A program made the translations under genes and the position numbers. Under the pieces are notes generated by a model. That model saw nothing but the letters and a program-made list of their open reading frames with translations, was not told the origin of the DNA and made no database searches. This document shows positions 16,513 through 24,965 of a stretch of 64,000 nt of DNA, piece after piece (the stretch's first letter is position 1; each line of letters opens with the position of its first letter). This stretch comes from CAYWLQ01 sp964458775 (GTDB taxonomy: Bacteria; Myxococcota_A; Polyangia; JAAYKL01): the NCBI GenBank assembly GCA_964458775.1, contig CAYWLQ010000005.1, positions 1 through 64,000 of the forward strand, in the 5' to 3' direction.

Positions 16513-17860
16513 ATGATGAAGTTTATAAATTCGGTATTAATTGCGATATTGTTGTGCTTATCCGGTATTGTAGGATGTGTACAGGAGCCGGATAGAATTG
16601 GTAACGAACCGGACAGCGAAGCATCTGATTTAGATGCCGATGCTGATGCAGATACCGATGCTGATGCGGATTCCGATGCGGATACGGATACTGACACTGA
16701 TGCCGATACCGATACTGANNNNNNNNNNNNNNNNNNNNNNNNNNNNNNNNNNNNNNNNNNNNNNNNNNNNNNNNNNNNNNNNNNNNNNNNNNNNNNNNNN
16801 NNNNNNNNNNNNNNNNNNCGCGGATGCCGATGCTGACGCGGATGCCGATGCTGACGCGGATGCCGATGCTGACGCGGATGCCGATGCTGACACAGACGCA
16901 GATGCAGACGCAGATGCAGATGCGGATGCGGACTCGGATGCGGACTCGGATACTGACACCGACACTGATACTGATACCGATACTGATACTGATACCGATA
17001 CTGACACAGATACCGATGCAGACGGTGATTGCCAATTTCAATGTACATTTAACTGCGCAGGTCAAGGCGGCACAGAAGTTGCCGGGCTCTGTGCAAACAC
17101 CTGGCAGCGATGCTGCGATCTAGGTTCAGGTGATGCTGATACAGATGTCGATGCCGACTCTGACGCCGATACAGACACAGATGCCGACACGGATGCAGAT
17201 GCAGACACGGATGCAGATGCAGACGCCGATGCGGATACAGACACCGATACAGATGCTGACTCAGACTGCACACAGCCTGATGAGGAGGTCTGCGCCTCTT
17301 ACAAGGTCGGCACCCATTGCGGTCTTACCTATGAAATATGGACCGACAGCGGAAACTCCTGCATGAGGAACACTTCATACGGTTTTGATGCCTATTGGGA
17401 TACTGGGGACGGCAACTATTTGGCTCGCAAGGGAGTAAGACCCGGCAGCGCATCGCCGGTGGTGACCTACAGTGCAAACTATCGGCCGAACGGCAACTCT
17501 TATTTGGCTATCTACGGATGGACCCAGAACCCGCTTATTGAGTACTATATCGTCGATAGTTGGGGAAGTTGGCGTCCGCCGGGCACAAGCGTCATCGGTA
17601 CCGTTCAAGCGGACGGCGGTACATATGACATCTATAGAAGCGAGCGGGTCAACCAGCCGTCAATTGAAGGAACCAAGACATTCTGGCAATACTGGAGTGT
17701 CCGCCAACAAAAACGCACCAGCGGCACGATCACTGTAGCTCCCCACTTTGATGCGTGGGCATCCTTCGGATTGACAATGGGAACTTTTTACGAAGTTTCG
17801 ATGGTGGTCGAGGGATACCACAGTGCCGGAGAGGCCGAAGTAACGCTGTCGTTTCGTTAG
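16513..17860 (+). CDS. Asp-stalk lipoprotein GH11 endo-1,4-beta-xylanase (interrupted by an assembly gap)
   Basis: Predicted surface xylanase. The ATG at 16513 follows GCGGAGG; the signal ends Ile-Val-Gly-Cys. A long linker of Asp alternating with Ala, Thr or Ser follows and is interrupted by the 100-N gap. Then come a small Cys-rich module (CQFQC... ending RCC), a second Asp linker, and a GH11 jelly-roll. Conserved blocks are YLAIYGWTQNPLIEYYIVDSWG, split here as YLAIYGWTQ and PLIEYY, plus FWQYWSVR and EGYHSAG. The nucleophile Glu codon is at 17540 and the acid/base Glu at 17810. The two sides of the gap are in different frames, as expected if its true size is not 100. Length is therefore uncertain. 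It converges on another stalk lipoprotein. Confidence 0.85.
16622..17272 (+). repeat. Asp-Ala/Thr/Ser codon repeats encoding the xylanase stalk
   Basis: DNA built of six-base units GAY-GCN, GAY-ACN and GAY-TCN. Just right of the gap, four near-perfect 18-base copies of CGCGGATGCCGATGCTGA follow each other, which points to recent unit expansion. A non-repetitive Cys-rich stretch splits the array at about 17030-17130. The repeats probably caused the assembly to break here. Confidence 0.85.
16719..16818. other. Assembly gap (100 N)
   Basis: Exactly 100 undetermined bases, the conventional placeholder for a gap of unknown size. The flanking reading frames differ by one, so the real length is not 100 unless there is a frameshift. 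Confidence 0.98.
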
Positions 17861-17987
17861 AGATCCTGACGCCAAGCTTGGATATTGTATTGTCTAAATA
17901 TCATTTTCAATTTTCCAAACTCAAACTGACAACATCGCCTTTTATCTCTTGGGAAGAGATGTCGTAGAAGAATAGCAGTTTTTTTGC

Positions 17988-18944
17988 TCAAAAGGCCGGG
18001 TCAACTGTTACATTGGATAGTGCACGAATATTTGAAATGCAGAAATCCCAACTGATAGAATTTGAGGCATTGCTCGGAATCATAAAATGAACAGAAGTTA
18101 CATCAGATGAAATTGTTCCTTCCGGTTTTATTTCACCTGTTGAATCCCATCCCACTGTCGCTTCTGAGAACTTTACTCTTCCGTTATAGTGAATAGTGTC
18201 TACTGACAACAAATCGACCCGCTGAGAAATATATGCTGAATTATCTACATTCGGCTCAAAGAATACAATTCTTATCTCTTCAGCATTGATACTTCCTACT
18301 AAATCGAATTCAAATCCCCCAATCAGTGATTCAGTAAAATCTCCAATTAATAATGGGCATTCTCCTAATGAATATCTTGTTTCAGGCGGTGAATCTGATG
18401 AGGATGAAATACATAGATCAAAACCCACAAGTGCTCCCCAGTTATCTGACCAGTTATCATCAATAACCTGTTCAGATGTACCGCTAAAGCATATTTCGTT
18501 ATTACCATTAATCTGCATTTCCGTTGAGGCTTTTGCGCCGGAAGCAGAGTACCAGGCTCCTTGTATTCCCAATATATTTCCGGTTCTATCGATCCATCCG
18601 TTTTCGTCATGCAGGATTTGATAAGAAAACTGATACTCATCACTGTCAGTGTCAATATCAATGTCAATATCAGTATCAGTATCGCCGTCGCCGTCGCCGT
18701 CACCGTCACCGTCACCGTCACCATCACTGTCACTGTCTGTATCACTGTCAACATCTGTGTCAGAGTCGGCATCTGAGTCAACATCAGTATCGGTATCTCC
18801 GTCTGAATTGCCGAAATCTAAACGATTTAGAAAATCATTAACGTATATGTCGTCTACCTCGCAGGCTGTTATGGCAAAGCATGCCGTAAGTAAAACTAAT
18901 GCACTGTTAGAGATTTTTCTTTTCGTAATAAGTTTCTTTTCCAT
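17988..18944 (-). CDS. Asp-stalk lipoprotein, probable carbohydrate-binding domain
   Basis: 318 residues from the ATG at 18944, eight bases after AAGGAAGG; the longer upstream frame has no such site. The signal ends Ile-Thr-Ala-Cys. An alternating Asp linker (Asp with Thr, Ser, Gly, Val, Ile, including a DGDGDG run) covers about 45-100. The folded part begins near YQILHDENGW and has NILGIQGAWYSASGA, then EICFSGTSEQV and NWGALVGFDLCIS, a beta-sandwich pattern I associate with CBM-like domains in polysaccharide-binding myxobacterial proteins. No catalytic residues recognised. It lies tail-to-tail with the xylanase gene, which supports a role in holding plant polysaccharide. Assignment is by pattern, moderate. 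Confidence 0.6.
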   Translation of the reverse strand: MEKKLITKRKISNSALVLLTACFAITACEVDDIYVNDFLNRLDFGNSDGDTDTDVDSDADSDTDVDSDTDSDSDGDGDGDGDGDGDGDTDTDIDIDIDTDSDEYQFSYQILHDENGWIDRTGNILGIQGAWYSASGAKASTEMQINGNNEICFSGTSEQVIDDNWSDNWGALVGFDLCISSSSDSPPETRYSLGECPLLIGDFTESLIGGFEFDLVGSINAEEIRIVFFEPNVDNSAYISQRVDLLSVDTIHYNGRVKFSEATVGWDSTGEIKPEGTISSDVTSVHFMIPSNASNSISWDFCISNIRALSNVTVDPAF

Positions 18945-19035
18945 GTTAACCTTCCTTATTTTACATTTTCTAAAAGAGAGGCGCCTCAAATATTTCGACA
19001 AAAACACACAATGTGAATTTGCCTTGTTTGCTGGT

Positions 19036-19158
19036 ATAGATGCTTGAAGAAACATTTTCCGGACGTTTGTAATAGATCTTTTTAGTTTTTATTCAGAACA
19101 GAAATATTAATTATTAAATAAAAATATATGTCCGGAAAAATGTTTTAAATACATCTAT
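19036..19158. repeat. 29-base imperfect inverted repeats flanking 65 AT-rich bases (MITE-like or operator)
   Basis: The left arm 19036-19064 begins ATAGATG and ends CATTTTCCGGAC. The right arm 19130-19158 is its near reverse complement, differing by a one-base shift and a few substitutions in the middle. The pair lies between the divergent stalk-lipoprotein gene and the sigma-factor gene. I see no convincing target-site duplication at the ends. It could be a small non-autonomous element or a shared regulatory site. Confidence 0.6.
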
Positions 19159-19207
19159 TATCAGTGTGACCTTATTAAATTGATAATATGCGTAAGGGAA
19201 AAAATAA

Positions 19208-19810
19208 GTGACAGCGGTTCTTCAAAGCAAAAGTTTATCAGATGATCAGCTGGTACATATGGCGGCAAGCGGAGATCTTGAGGCACAAAATGAATGGGTT
19301 TCTAGATTTATGCCTAGGGTCTGGAGATTTGTATGTTTAAATTGCTCCAACCGTTCAGATGTGGACGATCTTGTGCAAACAGCTATGATATCTGCCTTAG
19401 AGAATCTTCATACATATCAAGGACCGAAAAAGTTTTGCGCTTGGCTTGATCGACTTACCATAAACGTTATTCGCACATATTTTAGAAAAACACGTTTTAA
19501 ACGGCTTTTCTTTTTGCCGTTGGAAGCAACACCTGAGTTTCCTGACTATCACAATACATCAGAACAAATAGAAAACCGACAATTGCTTTTGACTCTTTCT
19601 TTACATCTTTCAAAGATATCGCCCAAAAACAAAGAAGCTTTGGTTCTATCTATGCTAATGGGATACGGCGCAAAAGAAATTGCAGAAATATGCGGATGTT
19701 CTGTAGAAGCCGCATGGAAAAGGACTCGCCGCGGATATCAAGAATTAATGACAAGGGTCGGCGGAGACCTAGCGTTTAAAGAAAACCTTTTGGAGTTTTG
19801 CCATGAATAG
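19208..19810 (+). CDS. ECF-type RNA polymerase sigma factor
   Basis: A 200-residue sigma-70-family protein of the extracytoplasmic-function group, starting at GTG. Region 2 spans about 25-95 (FMPRVWRFVCLN, DVDDLVQTAMISALENL, FCAWLDRLTINVIRTYFRK). Region 4 spans about 130-185 (PKNKEALVLSMLMGYGAKEIAEICGCSVEAAWKRTRRG, with the recognition helix). Its stop overlaps the next start by eight bases, so it is coupled to its likely anti-sigma factor. Targets are unknown. The divergent inverted-repeat region just upstream may be one. Confidence 0.85.
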   Translation: MTAVLQSKSLSDDQLVHMAASGDLEAQNEWVSRFMPRVWRFVCLNCSNRSDVDDLVQTAMISALENLHTYQGPKKFCAWLDRLTINVIRTYFRKTRFKRLFFLPLEATPEFPDYHNTSEQIENRQLLLTLSLHLSKISPKNKEALVLSMLMGYGAKEIAEICGCSVEAAWKRTRRGYQELMTRVGGDLAFKENLLEFCHE

Positions 19811-21239
19811 GTTTTTATGTGATCAAACAGATGAGATAGTGACCCATCTCATATCAAAAAACAATAACGAGCATTTGCAATTACCTGAGTATTTGGCTGA
19901 GCATATTCGGCATTGTTCATATTGCTCAGAAATTCCGGCAATAAAAACTGCTGTTTTGCGCCTTGTTAACAGTATTAAATTAGATCCGTTACATGAGCGA
20001 CGGCTTCAAGTAAAAATTTTGTCTCGAACTCATACTGTTAAGCCTAGAAAAAGCTTTTGGGTACCGGCTGTATTGTCGGCAAGCTCGGTTGTATTTGTGA
20101 TGGTTTTGTTTGTCTCTATAGTTTTTAACCCATTAGTATCCCCAACTACTATGAATGTTTCAGTTTCAGAAATGCTTGCAGCTGATATAGTTTTAGAAGA
20201 TTCAAATTATCCAATCATTGAGACCAAAGAGGAAGATGACAAGATAACTCTTTCAAGAAACTCTCTTGTTTGGATGAAAAAAAATACCTTTCTACACATA
20301 GTAGCTGATTCGGATAATCTGGTCAGAGTTAACCTTCGAAACGGAATGGTAATTGTGAGCATTGCCGATCATCCAGTAGGATTTCGTTTTATAGTAGAAA
20401 CGCCGTCAGCTGAAGTTGAAGCGCTTGGAACAGTTTTTTCTGTGGAGGTATCTTCAAACGGAGTTGAAACAGTAAGAGTTGCAGAAAGCTCGGTAAAAGT
20501 TAGCTCAAAAAACAGTTCTCAGGTTGCAGTGGTAAACCAAGGTGAGCAACTGGAATTAAGTCTATCATCGGCATTTGCTGCAAACGAGTCTGATATTTTA
20601 AGGGATTTAGAAAAGGTAAGAGGCGACTTAACGGCTTCGGTTTCGAGTTCTGAAAAAGCTCTTGTTGATATTGAAGAAGCTGAACGGTTGACAAACACCA
20701 AAAAGAACCGTCCTCTTGTGTCCGAAGCACGCTCCGAAAGAGTTGAATCATTTTTTGATAGGGTTTCAATTCAAATAGACAACGGACAACTTGATTCTGC
20801 AGAGCGTATGCTAAAACAACCTTCGCGTTTTGAAGATGAAAGACTCAGATTGTTGTTTAAATTGGCCGGTGCGTATAGGGATGAGCAAAACTATCAAAAG
20901 GCTGTAATAATTTATCAAACAATTACCAAAATATATCCCGAAAGAGAGTCTTCAATAAATGCAATGGTTTCCATCGCTCAGATCAAGCATGGCTTTTTAA
21001 AAGATCCCGCAGGAGCTGTTTATTACTATGATGAATACTTAAAGAGACGCCCCCACGGTATTTTGGCAGAGGCTTCTTTTGCAGGAAAAATTCGAGCGTT
21101 GTATAGTCTTAAGCAATGGAGGGATGTGGCGGAATTATCTGATTTATATTTTAATTTTTTCCCAAAAGGCCTGTCTAAAGCCGAAATAGTCCAAAAACAA
21201 AATCGTGCAAAAGAATACCTAAACAAAATTGCTAATTAA
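19803..21239 (+). CDS. Membrane anti-sigma factor: ZAS-like zinc motif, FecR and TPR domains
   Basis: A 478-residue regulator. Cytoplasmic residues 34-41 carry His-x3-Cys-x2-Cys (HIRHCSYC), the core of zinc-binding anti-sigma (ZAS) domains. One transmembrane helix lies at about 80-103. A FecR-like domain follows (about 130-260; LSRNSLVWM, ETPSAEVEALGTVFSVEV, VNQGEQL), then a periplasmic helical tail with tetratricopeptide-type repeats (about 320-470; AGAYRDEQNYQKAVIIYQ). It should hold the upstream sigma factor at the membrane and release it on an envelope signal. The ZAS-FecR-TPR fusion is typical of Myxococcota-like genomes and unusual elsewhere. Confidence 0.75.
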   Translation: MNRFLCDQTDEIVTHLISKNNNEHLQLPEYLAEHIRHCSYCSEIPAIKTAVLRLVNSIKLDPLHERRLQVKILSRTHTVKPRKSFWVPAVLSASSVVFVMVLFVSIVFNPLVSPTTMNVSVSEMLAADIVLEDSNYPIIETKEEDDKITLSRNSLVWMKKNTFLHIVADSDNLVRVNLRNGMVIVSIADHPVGFRFIVETPSAEVEALGTVFSVEVSSNGVETVRVAESSVKVSSKNSSQVAVVNQGEQLELSLSSAFAANESDILRDLEKVRGDLTASVSSSEKALVDIEEAERLTNTKKNRPLVSEARSERVESFFDRVSIQIDNGQLDSAERMLKQPSRFEDERLRLLFKLAGAYRDEQNYQKAVIIYQTITKIYPERESSINAMVSIAQIKHGFLKDPAGAVYYYDEYLKRRPHGILAEASFAGKIRALYSLKQWRDVAELSDLYFNFFPKGLSKAEIVQKQNRAKEYLNKIAN

Positions 21240-21270
21240 AACAGATTAAACAATACAATTGATTTATATT

Positions 21271-22638
21271 ATGTTTCTTTCTCGCAATACAAAAACAACT
21301 ATACTGCTAAAAGTTATTCTTGCTGCAATTGTATCTTCGGCATCCTTTGCTCAAGCGCAGGAATCTAAAAAGGTTGTTATTGCGGCAGATGAGTCCGCTG
21401 CTGAAAAAATGCTGGAGTTGTCCTCAATCATGAGATCTCATTTTAGAGATCTTAATGCAGAAGTATATTTTGTTGCAGTTGCTCTTCCTTCGAGAGATAT
21501 TCAGGCACAGATAGAAACAATTCGGGAATTGGTATTGGCAGAAGATGCTTTTTCTGCCGTTTGGGTAGAGCAGAACAGCTCGGAAGTTTTCCTATTTGTT
21601 TCTGATAAAATGACAAAGAAAGTCTTTCTTCAGACTTTTGACACTGCGGAAGAAGCCTGGGAGATTAAATGCGAGACAATTGCTGCATTGGTAAGATCGG
21701 CATTGATTACCTGGCTGGAAGTAATTCCCAATAAAAATAAAATGCAATTTTCATCTCAAACAACAAAATCTGCTTTCGAACAAAAAGTTGATTCTATAGT
21801 GAAATCAACTTCCATAGATAGTTCGAACAATTTATCCTTAAAGTCTTTGAAAAAAAAACAAAACAGAGAAAAACACTCAACAAGGGTTTCAAAAAGACAA
21901 AAATCGAAAGACAGAAATGATAGGAAAGTAAATCATTTAAAAGAATCAAAAACAAAAACTCGTTCTTTTTCTGTTCGGTCATCAAAACTTAAAAAAAGAG
22001 ATACTGATGATAACGTCGAAACGGACATCTCAATTCGTGCTACCGATAGTGCTAACGAAAATGTTACCAAAAGCAGAAAAACAACACCGATTGTTGCAGG
22101 TATTTTTGATGTTTCTTTTGTTGCTCGTATGATTTACAAGGAGCAACCTTGGAACTACAATGCGAGATTGTCCGCCGGCTTGCTAATTTTGCGTTCTTTA
22201 ACGCTTGGTATTTCTTCCCAAATTGGATCATCTTCAAAGCTTTCAATTTCTCAACAAAATGTTGTTATTAGACATTATCCTATATACTTTGAAGCAGGCT
22301 ATTTTAGGGTGTTCAAAAAAATTGATTTTCAAACCGGTTTGGCTTTTGTAACCTCCATAACCTATCTTTACGATGCTTCAGACAACCAAAGACTCAACGG
22401 CTCAGAACGCGCTAAATTTGGTGTAGGCGTGTTTGCTCAAATAGGTTATAGAGTATTGCCGATGATGGCCCTTACCTTTCGCGCAAGCACTGATTTATTT
22501 TTTAAGATAGACCGTTATAATTGGGAAACGAGTCCTATTTTCTATTATGGGTCGGTTCAACCTTTTTTTTCCATAGGTGTGCAACTGTACACTTCGACAA
22601 AAATACAACATGAGCATAAATCGGTTCTGTTAAAATAG
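21271..22638 (+). CDS. Predicted exported outer-membrane-type protein of the ECF operon
   Basis: 455 residues from the ATG at 21271; a TTG at 21259 is in frame, and neither has a clear Shine-Dalgarno. The signal peptide ends SFAQAQ. The N-terminal domain, about 30-155, is alpha/beta. The middle (about 170-275) is extremely Lys/Ser/Arg-rich and probably disordered. The C-terminal 180 residues have alternating hydrophobic strands (FDVSFVARMIYK, LTLGISSQIGS, YFEAGYFRVFKKIDFQTGL) like a small outer-membrane beta-barrel. It ends in Leu-Lys rather than an aromatic. It follows the anti-sigma gene by 31 bases, so it may be part of the signalling path or its product. No named family recognised. Confidence 0.55.
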   Translation: MFLSRNTKTTILLKVILAAIVSSASFAQAQESKKVVIAADESAAEKMLELSSIMRSHFRDLNAEVYFVAVALPSRDIQAQIETIRELVLAEDAFSAVWVEQNSSEVFLFVSDKMTKKVFLQTFDTAEEAWEIKCETIAALVRSALITWLEVIPNKNKMQFSSQTTKSAFEQKVDSIVKSTSIDSSNNLSLKSLKKKQNREKHSTRVSKRQKSKDRNDRKVNHLKESKTKTRSFSVRSSKLKKRDTDDNVETDISIRATDSANENVTKSRKTTPIVAGIFDVSFVARMIYKEQPWNYNARLSAGLLILRSLTLGISSQIGSSSKLSISQQNVVIRHYPIYFEAGYFRVFKKIDFQTGLAFVTSITYLYDASDNQRLNGSERAKFGVGVFAQIGYRVLPMMALTFRASTDLFFKIDRYNWETSPIFYYGSVQPFFSIGVQLYTSTKIQHEHKSVLLK

Positions 22639-22689
22639 TTCTATTTATATATTCTTGACCGTAGATGACCCTTTTGGTAGTAGTTGTCG

Positions 22690-22732
22690 GCTTTTTTGCG
22701 TAAAAGCGGACCCGCCTCTTAGTTTTTGAGGC
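22690..22732 (+). promoter_or_regulatory. Two small hairpins in the yajC leader
   Basis: GCTTTT-6 nt-AAAAGC at 22690-22707 and GCCTC-9 nt-GAGGC at 22714-22732 lie directly before the AGGAGG of yajC. They could end transcription from the upstream operon or modulate yajC-secDF translation. The stems are short, so the role is uncertain. Confidence 0.3.
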
Positions 22733-22749
22733 TGTAGGAGGTTATAGTA

Positions 22750-23145
22750 ATGCAGGCCAATTGGGCAACAGTTATAGGATTGGCGCAACCCGCAGGAGCG
22801 GCGCCTACCTCTTCAGAGGGAACCACATCAGTTGAGGGACAAGCACCCGGTGCTCCTCCCGGGCCCATGGGCGCCTGCGGAGGCCAAGGAGGCATGTCTA
22901 CTATCATTATGATGGCAGCCATGTTTGCTATTTTCTATTTTCTTCTTATTAGACCGCAATCCAAAAAAGCCAAGGAACATCAGAACATGCTGGCTGCGCT
23001 TCAAAAGGGAGATGAGGTAGTAACAGGAGGAGGTTTAGTCGGTAAGATTTCAGGAATTGCCGACAAAGTAGTAACCTTAGAAATCTCTGAAAAAGTGCGA
23101 GTTAGAGTTCTTAAATCGCAAATCATAGATAAATTTAAAGGATAA
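22750..23145 (+). CDS. yajC: Preprotein translocase subunit YajC
   Basis: A 131-residue single-pass inner-membrane protein that joins SecDF. A Gly/Pro/Ala-rich N-terminal extension of about 45 residues precedes the transmembrane helix (IIMMAAMFAIFYFLLI) and the hallmark RPQSKKAKEHQNML. The small cytoplasmic domain has KGDEVVTGGGLVGKI. The extension is longer than in E. coli YajC (110 residues in all). AGGAGG precedes the ATG. It heads the yajC-secD-secF-recJ run, a common arrangement for the first three. Confidence 0.92.
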   Translation: MQANWATVIGLAQPAGAAPTSSEGTTSVEGQAPGAPPGPMGACGGQGGMSTIIMMAAMFAIFYFLLIRPQSKKAKEHQNMLAALQKGDEVVTGGGLVGKISGIADKVVTLEISEKVRVRVLKSQIIDKFKG

Positions 23146-23166
23146 TCAAAGGAAGAGGGAAATCTC

Positions 23167-24963
23167 GTGGAACGTAAGTGGTCATGGAAGGTTATTTTTA
23201 CGGTGCTTTTGGTCTTTTTGGCCGGCACAGCATCGCTTACCTCTCTTAAGAAGCTGGGGTTTGTGGAATCTCTAACGCTTCCCGCCAAACTCAATGACTT
23301 GTTTGAGGGAGTAAGCTTAGGTCTGGACCTGCAAGGCGGTTTGAGATTGACGTATGAGGTTGAGGTAGAAGCTGCTGTTGAAGATCAAAGAGATCGACTG
23401 GCGGATGAAATGATTCGAGCTTTGGCAGACAAAGCCGAATTAAAAAATGTAAAATTTGATCGAGGAACTGAATCATTTCAAATTGACCTAATATTTGCTT
23501 CTCAAGCTGATAGGGAATCACAAGATACTGCTGAGGTATTAAAGGATTTTCGTCAGGTAGCAGTCATTGAATCTGCAGAAGGGTCTGTCGCTCATATGCG
23601 AATGGTAGAACAGGAAGTTGAGTACCGCAGAGAAATCGCGGTTAAACAGGCTGTGGAAACCATTGAAAATCGTATTAATGAGTTGGGGCTACTGAATACT
23701 GCGGTAGTGGCTAAGGGAATTGACATCATTGTTGAAATTCCGGGTGTTGACGAATCACGCATTTCTAGAATTAAGCGAATTATCAGCACCACAGCTCGCC
23801 TTGAGTTTAAAATAGTCGATGAACATGGATCTAAATTCTTCTTGGACAATAAAGACAAGCTTGCAGAGGACGGTCCTATCAAGCTGCAGCGAGAACAAGT
23901 TCGATCAGGTAATGAAGATGTATGGTCATACTATCTCGAAGCGAAAAACGTTCCGAAGGGCAAAACCGGTTATCAGATTTTAAAGGAATTTGTTGATACT
24001 CTTGATATTCCCAATAATCGTTCTGTCGGTTTTCAAGAAAATCAAATGCTGGACGAAGCCGGAAACGCCACTGCTGATGTAACCTGGAGAACATTTTATT
24101 TGGAGCGGACTGCTGGAATTACCGGTGAATATGTGGATAGCGCAGGCGTAAGGAACGACGAGCAAAAAGGAAATCCTTATGTATCGCTTACTTTCAATCA
24201 AAACGGTGCCGGTATTTTTGCAGACCTAACCGGAAACAATGTCGGAAGACGAATGGCTATTGAACTTGATAAAAAAGTACAATCAGCTCCGGTAATTCAA
24301 GAGAAAATCGGCGGAGGATCATGCCAGATTACTCTAGGCTACGGTGACTATAATACTCTTTTTAGAGAGGCACAGGATCTGGTGGTAGTACTTAGAGCCG
24401 GTGCACTTCCAGCACCGATTCAGCCGGTAAACGAAAGCACAGTAGGACCTGCTCTTGGTGAAGACTCAATAGCTATGGGTAAGTTAGCAATGGCAGTAGG
24501 CTTCCTTGTCGTAATGATTTTTATGTTGATATACTATAAAGGCTCCGGTGTTGCTGCTGATATAGCTTTGCTTACTAACGGCCTTTTTATTTTCGGAATT
24601 CTTTCCGGATTCGGTGCGACCTTAACCCTGCCGGGTATCGCCGGTATTATTCTAACCATCGGTATGGCGGTGGATGCAAACGTTATTATTTACGAGAGAA
24701 TTAGAGAAGAATTGACCGCCGGAAAGAGCCCGAGATCGGCTGTTGATGCCGGATACGGCAGAGCGTTTTGGACGATTTTCGACGCCCAAATTACAACTCT
24801 TATCGCAGGTGTGGTGCTGTTGCAGTACGGCACAGGGGATATTAAAGGATTCGCCGTTACTTTGCTTATAGGCATTGTAACAAGTATGTTTACTTCAATT
24901 TTCGTCAGCCGCATTGTATTGGACTGGATGACCCGCAATAGAGCGGAAAGACTGAGTATATAG
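23167..24963 (+). CDS. secD: Protein translocase subunit SecD
   Basis: Inner-membrane partner of SecF that uses the proton gradient to complete protein export. 598 residues, starting at GTG after GGAAGAGGG. It has one N-terminal helix, then GLDLQGGLRLTYEV (the conserved LGLDLQGG motif), a large periplasmic P1 region with the ENRINELG motif, and five C-terminal helices (ESTVGPALGEDSI; GIAGIILTIGMAVDANVIIYERIREEL is the family signature, given here in part as GMAVDANVIIYERIREE). Length is normal. secF begins two bases after its stop. Confidence 0.95.
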   Translation: MERKWSWKVIFTVLLVFLAGTASLTSLKKLGFVESLTLPAKLNDLFEGVSLGLDLQGGLRLTYEVEVEAAVEDQRDRLADEMIRALADKAELKNVKFDRGTESFQIDLIFASQADRESQDTAEVLKDFRQVAVIESAEGSVAHMRMVEQEVEYRREIAVKQAVETIENRINELGLLNTAVVAKGIDIIVEIPGVDESRISRIKRIISTTARLEFKIVDEHGSKFFLDNKDKLAEDGPIKLQREQVRSGNEDVWSYYLEAKNVPKGKTGYQILKEFVDTLDIPNNRSVGFQENQMLDEAGNATADVTWRTFYLERTAGITGEYVDSAGVRNDEQKGNPYVSLTFNQNGAGIFADLTGNNVGRRMAIELDKKVQSAPVIQEKIGGGSCQITLGYGDYNTLFREAQDLVVVLRAGALPAPIQPVNESTVGPALGEDSIAMGKLAMAVGFLVVMIFMLIYYKGSGVAADIALLTNGLFIFGILSGFGATLTLPGIAGIILTIGMAVDANVIIYERIREELTAGKSPRSAVDAGYGRAFWTIFDAQITTLIAGVVLLQYGTGDIKGFAVTLLIGIVTSMFTSIFVSRIVLDWMTRNRAERLSI

Positions 24964-24965
24964 AC

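Noticed and set aside
18649..19047. Plus-strand open frames opposite the CBM-like lipoprotein gene
   Set aside because: They are shadows of the Asp linker and of a gene with a clear start, lipobox and Shine-Dalgarno.
19801..22640. Toxin-antitoxin or phage origin for the genes after the sigma factor
   Set aside because: The domain content (FecR, TPR, barrel-like) and overlapping translation fit an ECF signalling operon much better.
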